Below are positions 44,905 through 56,392 of a stretch of 64,000 nt of DNA, piece by piece. Under the pieces are notes generated by a model. That model saw only the letters and a list, made by a program, of their open reading frames with translations. It searched no databases and was not told the origin of the DNA. Position numbers and translations under genes: made by a program. Each line of letters begins with the position of its first letter. Positions within the stretch are counted from its first letter, which is position 1. The stretch covers positions 137,779,982 through 137,843,981 of the forward strand of contig ML681963.1 of the NCBI GenBank assembly GCA_007922195.1. Reading direction: 5' to 3'. This stretch comes from Podocnemis expansa (taxonomy: Eukaryota > Chordata > Testudines > Podocnemididae).

Positions 44905-46289
44905 GCTTTCCTGAATCAAGACTTTTCTTTGGTGCATGTGAGAGGAGAATTGGACTAACAACGTGATTGAAATAAGACAGTTATTTTAGGCATACACAAT
45001 CCATCCCCTCCTACCCCCATATAATAAGACGGCTTTTCTAGAAATTTCCAAAGATTGAATGGTGGGATAAATACAATATATATCTAATTAATATCTCCCT
45101 TTCTTGCCTCTTCCTAGCCATCTCTCCAAACCCTACAGGAGCTGCTGGTATTAATTCTGGATATGAAATCACCATTTAGCTTTCTGGCCTGCACACACAC
45201 AAGAGATTAATGCTGAAAGGAAAATGTAGGATTTAAATGTTTTGAGAGGTTTAAACCATCTTCATTAGTGGTGAAGGACCACTCACTCCCGTTGCAGAAT
45301 TTCTGTAGGATTTCCACATCTCCAAACCAGATCATGTCTCTTCAGAGGATCTGAGGATAGTCAGCTTGACTGTTCTAGTGATTTGTCCTAACAAGAGGAT
45401 TAAACCTTTGTGGCTTCACAAGACCCACCGACATTAGAATGTCTTTATTAGCCTTCCACAACTTCATTGTTTTCCAAGGCACAAGGCCTAATCCTGTTTG
45501 CCTTATGTGGGCAAACTCTCACTGACTTCAGTCAGAGTTTAACGGGAGCACGTGGGCAGGGGGTGGGAATCTGGCCCTATGACTTGATTACTACCTGTAA
45601 GGTCATAACCTCTAGCCCTCTACAATCCTTGAGATCAGTGACTTTGCATCCTATGTTAGATAGATAGGACATTCATTCTGCACAAGGACTCACTTTATTG
45701 GGGCAGCCATGCTTCTTATGCCCTATATTATAAAGAGAGGTTGTTATGTAATGATTTTCCCACTCCACAAAAGTTTTTGTGATTTCAAAAGCTTTTCCTG
45801 TTTCAAAATTGGATGAAACTGAAGCATTTTGAAGTGTTCATGTAAAACAAGTGAGACTCTAGAATATCCACTAGCCATGGGGTCAGAGTACTTGTCTGGG
45901 CTGAGAGATCCACAGTCAAGTCCCTGCTCCAAGTTTCCCTCTTACTGTTAGCACTGGTGCTTCATGTGAAGTTTTGTCTCTATTTTGGCTGCAGCTTACA
46001 GTGAGGTGTATTTTGTGACATGGTAGTAACTGAGCCTGTGTTCCTGATTCTCCACTGCTTTATACTTGGGGTAGTCGTTACTGCTTGTGCAAAATATGAC
46101 CACATCAGGATACTTCACTCTAACTGGGGTAACAGCTCCTGTCTCACTGACACACACCCTCTCTGCATCAGCAAATGCTACAGGCACTTTCTGGAACTTG
46201 CTTGGGCTTCCCAGCTTCTGTAGGCAAATTGTGGCTTGTTTCCTGTGCATGTGTGCTGGAAAGTGGAAGGAGGCTCCCTGCACCTTATC
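44905..46289. other. intergenic, SINE relic near 45860
   Basis: 45860-45950 has GGTCAGAGTACTTGTCTGGG and ACAGTCAAGTCCCTGCTCC, a tRNA-SINE-like head as at 26885. Nothing else is recognised. Confidence 0.4.
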
Positions 46290-46297
46290 CTCCATCT

Positions 46298-46483
46298 CAG
46301 AGTTGTAACTAAAGAATTTCGTGCTCGGGATGCATTCTGATCGGAACACGCCCCTTACAATAGGCAGTGCCTGGGGCAAGCGGTGCGGAGCACGCCCTTC
46401 AATGGAGCAGCTCAATAGAGCAACTCCAGCATGCTTGGAGCAAAGCCCCACTCTTGCCCCCCTCCCCCGTAGTTACAGCTCTG
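46298..46483. mobile_element. short hAT with perfect target duplication
   Basis: Ends CAGAGTTGTAACT and AGTTACAGCTCTG are 13-bp inverted repeats with one mismatch. Perfect 8-bp duplication CTCCATCT (46290-46297, 46484-46491). Relatives are at 35183 and 43102. Confidence 0.93.
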
Positions 46484-46537
46484 CTCCATCTAGCTAAGCT
46501 CACCCATATAAAAGCAGGCAAAATGTGGCATCTAAAG

Positions 46538-46765
46538 CAGGGGGTCTCTAAACTAAGTCACCATGAGGGCCACATGAAGACTAGTATGGTATCCAAAGGG
46601 CCGCACCACTGAAACCTTTTCATACAATCACATTGCAAATATTGATAGCAATAGTGTCGTTGCAGGCCACAAGAAATAACTTTAGGGCTGCATGTGGCCT
46701 TTAGGCCGCAAGTTTGAGATCCCTGATCTGCATGTGGACTTTAGACCACAAGTTTGAGACCCCTG
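46538..46765. mobile_element. short hAT with duplicated right end
   Basis: Ends CAGGGGGTCTCTAAAC and GTTTGAGACCCCTG, perfect 8-bp duplication ATCTAAAG (46530-46537, 46766-46773). A reversed relative of 27382. The last 40 bp occurs twice in tandem (46691-46730, 46731-46770; five mismatches), each copy ending CCCTGATCT, so the duplicated unit includes the element end plus the first bases of the target site. Confidence 0.93.
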
Positions 46766-46773
46766 ATCTAAAG

Positions 46774-47955
46774 TGTTGAAAGCTCAGTTTGCAGGGTGCG
46801 GTATAAATACCTCCAGTCTGCAAGGACTTCAGTCAGGGAGTGACTCTTCCATCAGACCATTCCCCAGTGGACTGAGTGAAGGGAATTAAAAAGAATATAT
46901 ACAGATGCCCCTGAAGACATTCCTCACAATGCAGATCAAATCAGTTAACTCTGGGCCTTAAATTATTTTTTACATTGTAGTCCAGTGTACTACATCCAGT
47001 CCAATGGGGTTCCAATCATGACTGGGGCCTTTGGGTGTTTCTGTTATATAAAGGGTTAATACCAGTCTTATGGCCATTCTCCCCTTAAACTTTCATGGCT
47101 ATGGCATAACAAGAAAAAATTAAAATTTATAAATCACACCAGCTGCTTTTCCCCTAAACTCTTTCAGCTCCAAGTACTATAGCTCTGTCAAAGAGATACG
47201 CTGTAATACTGCCAAAAGGGGTTGTTTGTTGGTGACCAATGTAATTTCAAATTCAACTCCATGGGACAGAGGGCAAACAATGGTTGGATATTAAAATATG
47301 TAGGTTCCAGTATACTCAGGGCCCCAGTCCTTAAATTCTTATCCAGGAAAAAAGACCAATAACTTTAAACTGTAGAATTCAGGATTGGGCCCAGAATACA
47401 TATTGGGGATTAGGCTTATTTCAAAGTAGACAATCCTCTGGTTAGAAAGGGCAGGACTGAAATTTTAAGAGTAAATCTTTCATCTTGTAAAACTCAAAAG
47501 CTGGTCCCCCCCCCATTCAGAAGCCCCACATATACTAATTAATACTGATTAGAGTAAATCACTTTGTGACAGTCTCTGTAGTTTGAGGCCTTGAACAGAA
47601 ATCTGTATCTGACTGATAAAGGAGAAGGATGGAGATCCGGTTTCTCAGTTGTTGCGATACAAAAAAGCAAGCATACATGGAAAGAGCTATCTTTTTCCTT
47701 TCAAGTTCTCAGCAGTTTTGTTGGCACGTTGTTAAATTCAGTGCAACTTAATAGGACTACCTTATGTGGACAAAGTGTACAGCCAGATGGCTGCTACTGG
47801 GAGGAAATGAATGGAAGCCAATGGCAGAAATATTTATCCAGATAGTTTTGTCTCCTTTAAAAAAAAAAAACAGCCTGATCATGATTCGTGTATTTCTTGA
47901 TACGTGATATGTTAGTCTTTTTATCAATGAAACAAGTACCATTAATGCACCAATG
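46774..47955. other. intergenic, nothing recognised
   Basis: AT-rich sequence without a supported gene or classified repeat. Confidence 0.45.
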
Positions 47956-47963
47956 TAGATAAG

Positions 47964-48540
47964 TAGAGCCCTGCATAGATACAAACATGTGGAACCGCAT
48001 CCGATCCACATCCGCTCAGTGATAACATTAATCCGATCCGAAATCCGCATGCCAGGGTTTAGCTGCATCTGTAACCACAACTGCAACTGAGCATGGGCTC
48101 ACATACAACTATTCAGCCTTTAATTGGCTCATTCTCCACATGGGTCCCACCCACTTTTTCCTTTCTTGTTTGTGGTTCGCATGCTGTGCTATCAATCAGA
48201 TTTCTTTGCTCACCTATGAAATCTCTGATTGACAGCAATGGCTTGCCAATGGGAAGCAAGAAAAGGAAGAAGCGGGCAGGGGAAAGAGCCAATCAAAGGC
48301 CAGCAGTGAGTCTCCAAGTCCTACCTTGAGACTCTGATTGGCTGGCAGATCACAATCTAGGATTGCCCAGAGCGCTTTCTGCTTCCCCTGCTGCCGGTAG
48401 CAGTTTCAGCAGTAGATTGCAGGGTGATAAGGTAACAATAGAAGCTGCACCCGTGAGTTGATCCGCAGCAATGGGTCTGCTGTTATCCGCACCCGCACCC
48501 ACGGATCTGCAGCGGATACCCGCGGATTTGCAGGGCTCTA
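47964..48540. mobile_element. non-autonomous hAT with perfect target duplication
   Basis: Ends TAGAGCCCTGCA and TGCAGGGCTCTA are perfect 12-bp inverted repeats. Perfect duplication TAGATAAG (47956-47963, 48541-48548). Subterminal regions carry repeated ATCCGC/GCGGAT motifs (CATCCGATCC, ACCCGCACCCACGGATCTGC), a likely transposase-binding array. No coding capacity. A family distinct from the other hATs here. Confidence 0.94.
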
Positions 48541-48548
48541 TAGATAAG

Positions 48549-49584
48549 GTGTTGTGAATGATAGCTTTCTTGTTTTTGTTGTAAATGGCCATAAATCACG
48601 TTGTGTAGTATTAGTAACAATCAGATGCTGTAGCTCTCATTTCTTCTGTTTAGCACACTCCATTTATCACCAATAAATCTCCAAGCTCCAGACACTTAAC
48701 ACTAGTTGGATCTTTTCTATGAGCAAAGCCCTGCTGTATCCAGCTTCTAATTCTCATGTTATTTTCCACCTTGTCTATGATAGAAAAACTTGCACTGGTG
48801 TAAGTTACCTCAGTGCAGAATCCTTTCTGTAAATGTGCTGCCCTAGTGTCTCTGAGGGGTTTGCACTGGGGTGACTTAATTTAGAACTGGAGTAAGGCAG
48901 AGCAGTGTAAAAAACCAAGGAGTTGTGTAGTCTTGATAGAGATTGGTGCAGTCTAGGCTGGTGTAACTATAGTTTGGTCTACACTGACATGTGAAGTTTG
49001 ACATAATACTGCTTACCTCAACCTTCTGCAGCCAGTGTCTCCACTGGCAGAGCAATAAATTAGAAAAAAAATTGAGCTGTAATTTGATCTGCTAACCACC
49101 CCTGCATGTGCTCTATACATACAACTCATATATTTATATTCTATAGCAGATTGCACGTGAGCTTGGATGGCAGCCAGCCCAGCTGCACATGGCTGCCACC
49201 AGGACATTTATAGGCTGTTCCCTGCAAGTACTCTGTTACCAGGCCACAGTGATTTGCCTTTTCTGTGGCCTGAACTGGCAATGGGAAGAGTCTCTAGAAT
49301 TGCAATAAACAAAATGTCTTTATTCTTCAGTTAACTTGACATGTATATGCAGAAATTTATTGTTATTTATTTAATATATTTATACCCCACTTTCCAGCAA
49401 AAAACTCCCAAAGAAGCTTACAAAAGAATAAAATTAAGACAGTCCCTGCCTTCAGGCTTACAATCTAAAATGATCACACATATAATGTGAGCTTGCAAAA
49501 AGTCTCATCATCACCCTGCACCCAGCCCCTTAGAATGTCCACAGTAGTCTTATCCCTCCCCTCCCCTGACACACCTACTGTAAA
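48549..49584. other. intergenic, unassigned repeat at 48965-49215
   Basis: 48965-49030 (TTTGGTCTACACTGACATG, ATACTGCTTACCTCAACC) is shared with 61648-61700, so a repeat is present with undefined ends. No gene. Confidence 0.45.
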
Positions 49585-49592
49585 GTCATAGT

Positions 49593-49879
49593 CAGGGGCG
49601 TCACTGGTGCTTGGTACCTGGGGCATGTGCCCCAAATCCCAGCACTGCTGCCCCGGATCTGGTGGGGCCACCCCTCTCCCAGTCTCTGGCCCAATCAGGC
49701 CGGATATCTGGGGCCCGGCTGCCCACGGCAGTGGCAGAGAATCCGGGGCCTGGCCACCTGTGGCGGTGGTGGCCCCGTCCCCAGCTGGGGATGCGGGGCC
49801 TAGCCACCCGCAGCGGTGCGGTGGTTTCTGGCCCTGTCCCCGGCCAGGGGGCGGGGCCTGCGGGCCAGCGATTCCCCTG
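49593..49879. mobile_element. GC-rich hAT with perfect target duplication
   Basis: Ends CAGGGGCGTCACTGG and CCAGCGATTCCCCTG are inverted repeats. Perfect duplication GTCATAGT (49585-49592, 49880-49887). Relatives: 62602-62965, 32144-32552, fragment 18520-18840. Confidence 0.94.
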
Positions 49880-50798
49880 GTCATAGTACGTAAAATCACC
49901 ATCCTACACTTTTCAGTTAAGCTTCTCAATTATAATCTCAATGCAAAGTAAGCAAAGTCATTGGTGACATCATCAATTTACTTGCTTTGAGAATTTGCTC
50001 TCCACTGAGAGGAGGATCAAATGGTTTAGCCTATTCCCCCCAGTCGCTGACCACAAGCAGTTCTTAATAAGCTTAAGCTCACTAAAAGTGTGGTTCCCAG
50101 ATGCCGTGGAGCCTGGCAAGGCAACGAGCATTCTCAAGCAAATGCATATCTGAGGGGGGACAGATTCTAGGCTCTTGGAATAAATATGGTTAAGAAGCTC
50201 AAGTGCATTGCCTGTGGCTCTTCCAGAGGTGCACAGATTTGAGTCTTTCCTGATTCTATAAAACAAAGTTCTTTTTGCATCTCTTCCTTGTTTAGATCCT
50301 GTGGTGGACAATGGCATCACAAACTTTGTTACATCTTCTTCCTCTGTGATTGCTGGTGGGTCAAGGATAGATGAGACCAAGCTTGAAAGTTTCTCCATGG
50401 TTCCAGCTAGATTTTGCAGATCCAAGAGGAGCATATCCATGGCTGTGATGAACACATCACTCTGAATTTATCCTCCAGGAGATAAAATCTGTGTTCTGTA
50501 TTGGCTGGCTTATGATGGAAATGCTTCTTCCTTCAGATTCATCTGCATGTTTTCTTTAATTCAATGGTGAGACCTAGTCCTTCAGCAATGACCTTGGCTT
50601 CCCTGAGAAGACTTGACCAGGAATTATTCAACTGCTGGTTTTCTTCCAAGAGGCTCTTTATATGTTGCACTCCTTCTTCCATGGTGAGCTTAGATTCTTG
50701 GACAAGTTTGCTTCAGCTATCGATAGACTGCAGTATCTTGTACCACACTGTTGTGAGAAGGATGAACTCAAAGGATTGCAGCCACTCAATGAGACCTG

Positions 50799-50996
50799 CC
50801 ACGTTCCAAAGGGGGAGCCATGTTAGTTTAGTCCAGCAAAAAAATGCAATGGGTCCTGCAGCAATTAAAGACTAACAGATTTATTTATCTCATGAGCTTT
50901 TGTGTCTGATGAAGTGGGATTTTCTCCCACAAAAGCTCATGCGATAAATAAATCTGTTAGTCTTTAAATGCCACAGGACTCCTTGCTTTTTTTTTT
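50799..50996. mobile_element. solo PLE palindromic unit, best preserved
   Basis: Flanked by CAATGAGACCTG (50787-50798) and CAATGAGATCTG (50997-51008), a 12-bp target duplication with one mismatch. Within it 50866-50889 is a perfect 24-bp inverted match of 50943-50966, and CATGAGCTTTTGTG (50891-50904) pairs perfectly with 50928-50941. The loop carries CTGATGAAGTGGGA. Removing the unit rejoins the open frame at ...AEVSDLIE to WLQSFEF, proving insertion into the hAT gene. Confidence 0.9.
50906..50934 (+). ncRNA. candidate hammerhead-ribozyme-like core in the PLE unit
   Basis: CTGATGA (50906-50912), one extra A, then GTGGGA/TCCCAC (50914-50919, 50925-50930) as a 6-bp stem with a TTTTC loop, then AAAA (50931-50934). 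The hammerhead core is CUGANGA, stem II, GAAA; here the G of GAAA is A. The copy at 61701-61740 keeps CCCACGAAAGC but has CTGACAA. PLEs of other animals are known to carry hammerhead motifs in their terminal repeats. The extra A before stem II, and stem III plus the cleavage site, are not convincing in this copy, so it is probably an inactive relic if real. Confidence 0.4.
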
Positions 50997-52963
50997 CAAT
51001 GAGATCTGAAACTTCAGCCTGAGTTTCTGCTGTCAAATCCAATTCTTCCTCAATTTTGAAAAAAAAAAAATCTAGCACCCCTTTCTAACTTTTCACAAGG
51101 GATGAATAGGATCAATTCTAGAGTGCCATCTAATTGTTGAAATGTAGTGGGGAGAGAGCTTTGCAGTTTCTTGAAGAATTTCCTGTCTTGTAGGACTGGA
51201 GAAAAATACATTGTACAGCTTTTGTGTATTTCCAAAATACATTTTGACTTCAGGACTCTTCTCCATGGCATGGATACCACATAGATTCAGAGAGTGAGCT
51301 GTGCAGGGTGAAAACAATGCCTGAGGATTTTCTGCTTGTATTCTAGTTTTCACACCCTGGTACTTCCCAGACATATCTAAATCATTGTCATATCCTTGTC
51401 CCCTATAGTTCTGCAGCTCTATCTTATTCTCTGCCAGCACTTTCTTGATCTGTTTTGCAATGTCTTCTCCTTTCTTTTTATTGCAGTCCACCATTTTCAG
51501 GAATTGTTCCTGCACAGCCCATTTCCCATCTTTCTTATGTACATATCTCAAGACAAATATCAACTGTTCAGTATAGAGACATCAGGTGTCCCATCTACAA
51601 CGAGTCCATAGTACTGAGCAGTTCTTGCCTCTTCAAGAAGGGGATGTAGCATTTTCTTAGCACACACTGCCAAAAATTCATTCTGGCTATGCCAGGATAT
51701 GTAGTGTGCTTCCATTCTCTGTCTCTTCTCAGCCATTTGATGTTCCATAATAGATTCAAGGTGCTACTTCAGATCTTGATTATATTTACTGATCAACTTT
51801 ACAGTGGAAAGGAACAGCCCACAGTCATCATACTATAGGGTAAAATGTGATCCTGGTAAGGGCAAATTTTGCTCTGCCAGAAACAGGGTAACGTCATTCA
51901 AGTCTTGCAACACTTTATGCCACATTGCCTTCTTTGACTGTATACTCTTTTCAAGGGCATTATCAATGGCTCCTTTTCCAGAAAGAACATTTGCAAAATC
52001 TTTGCATTGCAAGTAATGTTGTAAGTGACTAGAATTGGCCTCATGACTCTTTACTTTGTCATTCAATTTCCTCAAGTTGTCATTTACACCCCCATGGCAG
52101 AATCTGGAATTATACAGGGATTGATTTTTTTGGTCACATCTCAAAAGAGAAAGCATGAAAAGCAGAATAAGCCAGATGCCTTGTGGCTGCAAATGAGCCA
52201 GTTCCTTTTTACACTCTCACCATCAGGCAGAGTCTTGCAGAAAACAGATGTAGGGAATGAACGTTTGGACGAATCATGATGAAAACTTTCAGGGTTGGGA
52301 GGAGGTCCACTGGAAACAATTAGATCCAATTGTGGTTTATCAGAGTGCCCCCAGGTGCCTGGGTTAACAGAGACCATTATTTGATGATTCGTTGGAGAAG
52401 CAGATTTGGAAACCAGATTGTTTTTCTCACCTGATGTTCTGTTCCCTTCAACTTGCACCACTAAATCTGACTCATGTTCACAATTGTTTGCTGCATTCTC
52501 ACAGCAGGCTTCTTCTGTGATGTCGTCACATAGCTTTATGTCCTTGCCACCTGCACCATCACCAGCTGCTTCCCTTATTCTACCTTCTCTTTCAGTTCTC
52601 CTCCCCACTACCAAACCACACTGCTCTAGAGTCTGCTGCCTCTTTTTACCCAGAGCTCTTTTCTTCTTTGTGCCCTTTCTTTTTTCTGTCCCAGACTGAC
52701 AGGTGCGCTTCTTTTTCTTTTCCACAAGCCAGGTTGTGAAGGGCTGCTGCCTATTTCCTCCTGCCTGTAGGAGCAGGGTAGCAGGTTACAGGAAGTCCTG
52801 CCCTCAACTGCCTGTGTCACTAACATCATTCAGCCAAGCCCTGGAGGCCCAAACCACACAAGACCACCACAGAGGAGCCAAGATAGCAGATGCAGTAGTG
52901 GCATCTATCTTGCTATGCAGCTCAGCTGCTCTTGCTGCCTTCCATTCTCTATTGCCTCCTCCA

Positions 52964-53247
52964 CAGGGATGGGTCTAGGGATAAGCCAATGTGGCACGAG
53001 CTTGGAGTGCCAAAGAGCAGGGGCATCGAGGAAAGAGTGGGTCAGCCCATGGGTCAGACTCTGTTCTCTTGCCCCACCTCTGGGCTGGCCCTCCCCTCCC
53101 CTAGGGAGGAACAGCCAGCCCAGGAGAGGAGTGGGAGAGTGTAGCCCAACCTCTGGACTGACCCACTACATCCCTGGACCAGCTGTTCCCTGTCTTGGGG
53201 GCGGGAGAGCCAGCCCAGAGCAGAGGCTAGGTTCTGAGCTGGCCCTG
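52964..53247. mobile_element. GC-rich hAT
   Basis: Ends CAGGGATGGGTCTAG and GAGCTGGCCCTG. Target duplication CTCCTCCA (52956-52963) and CTACTCCA (53248-53255), 7 of 8. The interior matches 10961-11377 reversed (TCTGGGCTGGCCCTCCC, TTCTCTTGCCCCACC). Confidence 0.83.
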
Positions 53248-53256
53248 CTACTCCAT

Positions 53257-53787
53257 GGCTGTGTCCGCACAAGGCTTTTATTTTGAAACAATGACCATTG
53301 TTTCGAAATAAAAGTTGTCATGTCCGAATGATGTTTCTTTATTTCGAAATGATGGGACCCCATCATTTCAAAATAATGTCCATCATTTCAGAATAATAAA
53401 ACCTCGCCTGAAAGTGAAATAGCCATTGTTTTGAAATGGTTGTTCCAAAACAATGGCTTTGGGATGTGTTCTTTCGAAATAACAGTTATTTCGAAATAAC
53501 ACTTTTGCCCTTCTCCTTCCCAGGGTTCCTTCCTTTTTGTATATATTGGGTGGGGGCATGGCCCAGCGAGGGGGCCATGTTGCCACACCTCCCATGCTGC
53601 CCCTCTCCTGAAGTGAAATAGCAAGTCCTGTGTCTGGATATGCTATTTTGCTTTGAGGTTTTCCCTTATTTCAATTTAATATTTGCTTATTTTGATTTAA
53701 GTTATTTCAGATGAAGGATTTGATTTCAAAATAACTCATTTCAAAATAACTTATTTCAAAATAAGAGTTTATGTGTGAACATAGTCC
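53257..53787. mobile_element. Harbinger-derived MITE
   Basis: Ends GGCTGTGTCCGCACA and TGTGTGAACATAGTCC are degraded versions of the Harbinger termini. 53578-53660 (GCCACACCTCCCAT, ATAGCAAGTCCTG) matches the subterminal part of the autonomous element at 15450-15520. The remainder is TTTCGAAATAA-type palindromes. It is an internal deletion derivative without genes. Confidence 0.8.
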
Positions 53788-53790
53788 ATG

Positions 53791-55866
53791 AGTCCTCCTC
53801 CCTCCCAAAACTTGCCTTGTCCAGCAGCCCTGCCACCTCTGCCCCCCCCCATGTTTTCTCCTATCTCAGCTCAATCTGGCCACCTTTCCAATTACCAAAC
53901 TCCTCTTGGTTTACCCAGCCCCAATGTTCCCCAGGATGTATAGGGCCAGAAGGTGAGGCAGAGGCCAGGGTAGGGGGCCCCCTTCTTGGGGGGTGGCCTG
54001 GGGCAAGTTGCCCCTGTGCACCTCCCCTGGTGGCTCAAAAAGTAATGTGAGCAGTGGAGATATGAGACCCTGAGCAAGCAATTTGGTGTTATCAGGCGCC
54101 ATCACCTTCCGTAATTCAACAGCCTAGCATTGAATTACAGTCTCACCCCCAGTGTAGGTAAGGCCTAAATCACTACAATACAAATACAAATTTCTCTCAT
54201 GTATCTAGGGCCTAGGTCTGCACTGCCTTGCTCCTTGGATAATCATTTATACCAGTGCAAAATGATGTTGAAGTACATGTAAAATGCTGAAATTCCAGAA
54301 AAGTTGCATTTTTACACCAACTTTGCATTCATTTTTCAGTGGCATAAATGATTACTCAAGGCAAAGAACAGTGATGAATTAGACTCCTGGTTTGAAATTT
54401 ATAAAGTTTTCGACTGTGTTAAATGCCAGAGCAGGCAAATAGAAAATTCCAGACTGTGTCAAACTCTTAGTTGATGGACCACAATCTTAGGGGGTTGGAC
54501 ACAGGTGAAATTACATTAAATGTAGCAAAGTAAGATATTTCTGTGTTTTCATGCCAGGTCCTCATTTGCTATGTATTGGCCTTGCAACATTAGAGTGTAT
54601 GATTGGGCATTGTGATGGACAGTTCTAAGGCAGGCATTGGGCCACTGTTCTTAGGAGTAGAAAGCATTATTATTACATGTCACTGTCATCTCTGTTATTT
54701 TCATTAGTGGGGACTAGCTCTTTGGAATTTCTACATTTTTTCCAGTTGTTAATTTTAAGCAATTTGTAAGTGACCAGAACCTATCATGAAATAAGCACTT
54801 CAACCTGCAACTGTTGTTCCTTTTGGTGGGATTTTACACATGCTCAGCGCCTCGGGGGAACAGCTGCTCCCAAATATACAGTATTACCATTTTTTTGAAA
54901 TAGTAGCTAGGGACAAAGTGAGCGTGTTTTGGTCCATTTTCTCCCAGCAGGTGTCACTGCAGGGCAAAGATCTGGATGAAATTTAATAGTAATGAAATGT
55001 TTCTTTCAGAAACCAAAATCTAATTAGAATCTCTATAAAAACAGGGAGAAAATTAATGAGCAGGAGTGTATCAGGAGAGTCTAGCAGCTACTCACTAATT
55101 GAAGATTTGGAGATTCTCCTTCAGGAAATGAGTTGCTTGGTCCTTCAGACTAGCTTTGTTCCTAGGTTAAGTTATTTTATGCACTGCGTAAGAAATCTAA
55201 ATGGAATTGGGGAGATTGCAGAAAGGGGCCTTTGTCTTCAGAAATTTCCTGTTGCTAATGTAACTTCTTAGATATTGTTTCCCTTCTAGTTCTTTATTTA
55301 ATATCTGCCAGGTCAATGTTATACTCGGAAGCTCTCCAGCCAACTGTCCTATTGTGAAAAACACCCAATCTGTAGACCCATACCTGGGAATGTGAGAGGG
55401 AACTGGAATATTTCATTTGAAAATGAAGCTATCCTCATTGAACTATATTCTTTTTTATGAAGGAAAGGAGCTTTTAATGAATTCCATAAATGCCCCACTA
55501 ACTTTACTGATTACCCACACTGATTTGGTTAAACTGGTGCACAAACAGCATGCAGCCCTTAGTCGTTGATTGCTGTTCTAATGTTATTTATTATACATTG
55601 TCAATAGGCAGAAGAGTATAAAAACATAGAAAAAGATAGGATGAAATGAAGTCATTTACTTTCTCTGGGGTTCTCACACCTTCCTCTGAAACATCTGGTT
55701 TCAGACACTTATCTGAAGTAGAATATTCTGCCCTGGATCACAGAGTTGATCCAGTATGCCAATAAAGAGATTGGTGTTCCAGGACTTCAGAGGAATGAAG
55801 CTAGTTTGCACTAGCTGTACATCTGGGCCTTTATCTTTAGGCCCTTTTATTTGTGTACAGCACACC
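53791..55866. other. intergenic; GC-richer first 300 bp
   Basis: 53800-54110 is C/G-rich (GGGGTGGCCTGGGGCAAG, CACCTCCCCTGG) and may be part of a hAT-related repeat. 54110-55866 is AT-rich with no gene or classified repeat seen. Confidence 0.4.
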
Positions 55867-55874
55867 TCCTAGTG

Positions 55875-56384
55875 CATTGCTGACCCCTGTGCCAGTCTTT
55901 CCTACCTGACCCTCAGCTGGTGCCGCCAGCCCCTTGTGCTGAAAAAATATGGTGGCTGCCTGAAAATTCAGCAGCAGTCATGGCTGGAGTGAGAGTGCTT
56001 CTGAGGCATGCCATGGAAAGAAGTCACCCAGCATGGCTCATGTTGGTGGTATGCCTGGGGAATAGGGGTCCCCAGGCGTGCCATGAAAAGAAGCAGCTCC
56101 TTTTAGGGGTTCCCAGGCATGCTGCAGAAAGAAACTGCCAAGAGTGGCTCCTTTGGGGAGCATCACACTACAGAGAGGAGCCACTCCAGGCAGCATTTCT
56201 CTGTCACATGGAGGCATGGGCATGTGGAGACCCCCTGTGTCCCAGCTGCATCTGAAGGAAGCCACCCAGAGTGGATTTCAGTGGCAGGAGTGGCAATTTT
56301 TGTGGTACCACAGAGTGTGCCACGTGCTGCTCTGAGTGGGCTCAGGTGCCACTGTCAGCACGTGTCAGGGGTTGCCTGCCCTTG
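55875..56384. mobile_element. non-autonomous hAT with perfect target duplication
   Basis: Ends CATTGCTGACCCCTG and CAGGGGTTGCCTGCCCTTG are degraded inverted repeats. Perfect duplication TCCTAGTG (55867-55874, 56385-56392). The interior repeats CATGCC(A/G)TG(G/A)AAAGAAG and GGGGTCCCCAGGC modules several times. Relatives: 42936-43660 and 62160-62420. Confidence 0.85.
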
Positions 56385-56392
56385 TCCTAGTG

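Larger units (their letters stand above)
49930..52760 (-). pseudogene. hAT transposase-like gene (ZMYM-like), decayed
   Basis: On the minus strand the N-terminal part (52725-52141) is Lys-rich and ends VFCKTLPDGESVKRNWLICS with GLFCFSCFLF, the TTF-type zinc finger of hAT/ZMYM1-like proteins. The middle holds QNEFLAVCAKKMLHPLLEEA, YYGLVVDGTPDVS (catalytic Asp block) and PCTAHSLNLCG, as in the DUF4371/RNase H-like fold. The C-terminus (about 50160-49990) reads LRMLVALPGSTASGNHTFSE, the hAT dimerisation motif. Stops and frameshifts break it. A PLE unit splits it at 50799-50996. No terminal inverted repeats of a full transposon were identified, so a retired domesticated gene is an alternative. 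Confidence 0.85.
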
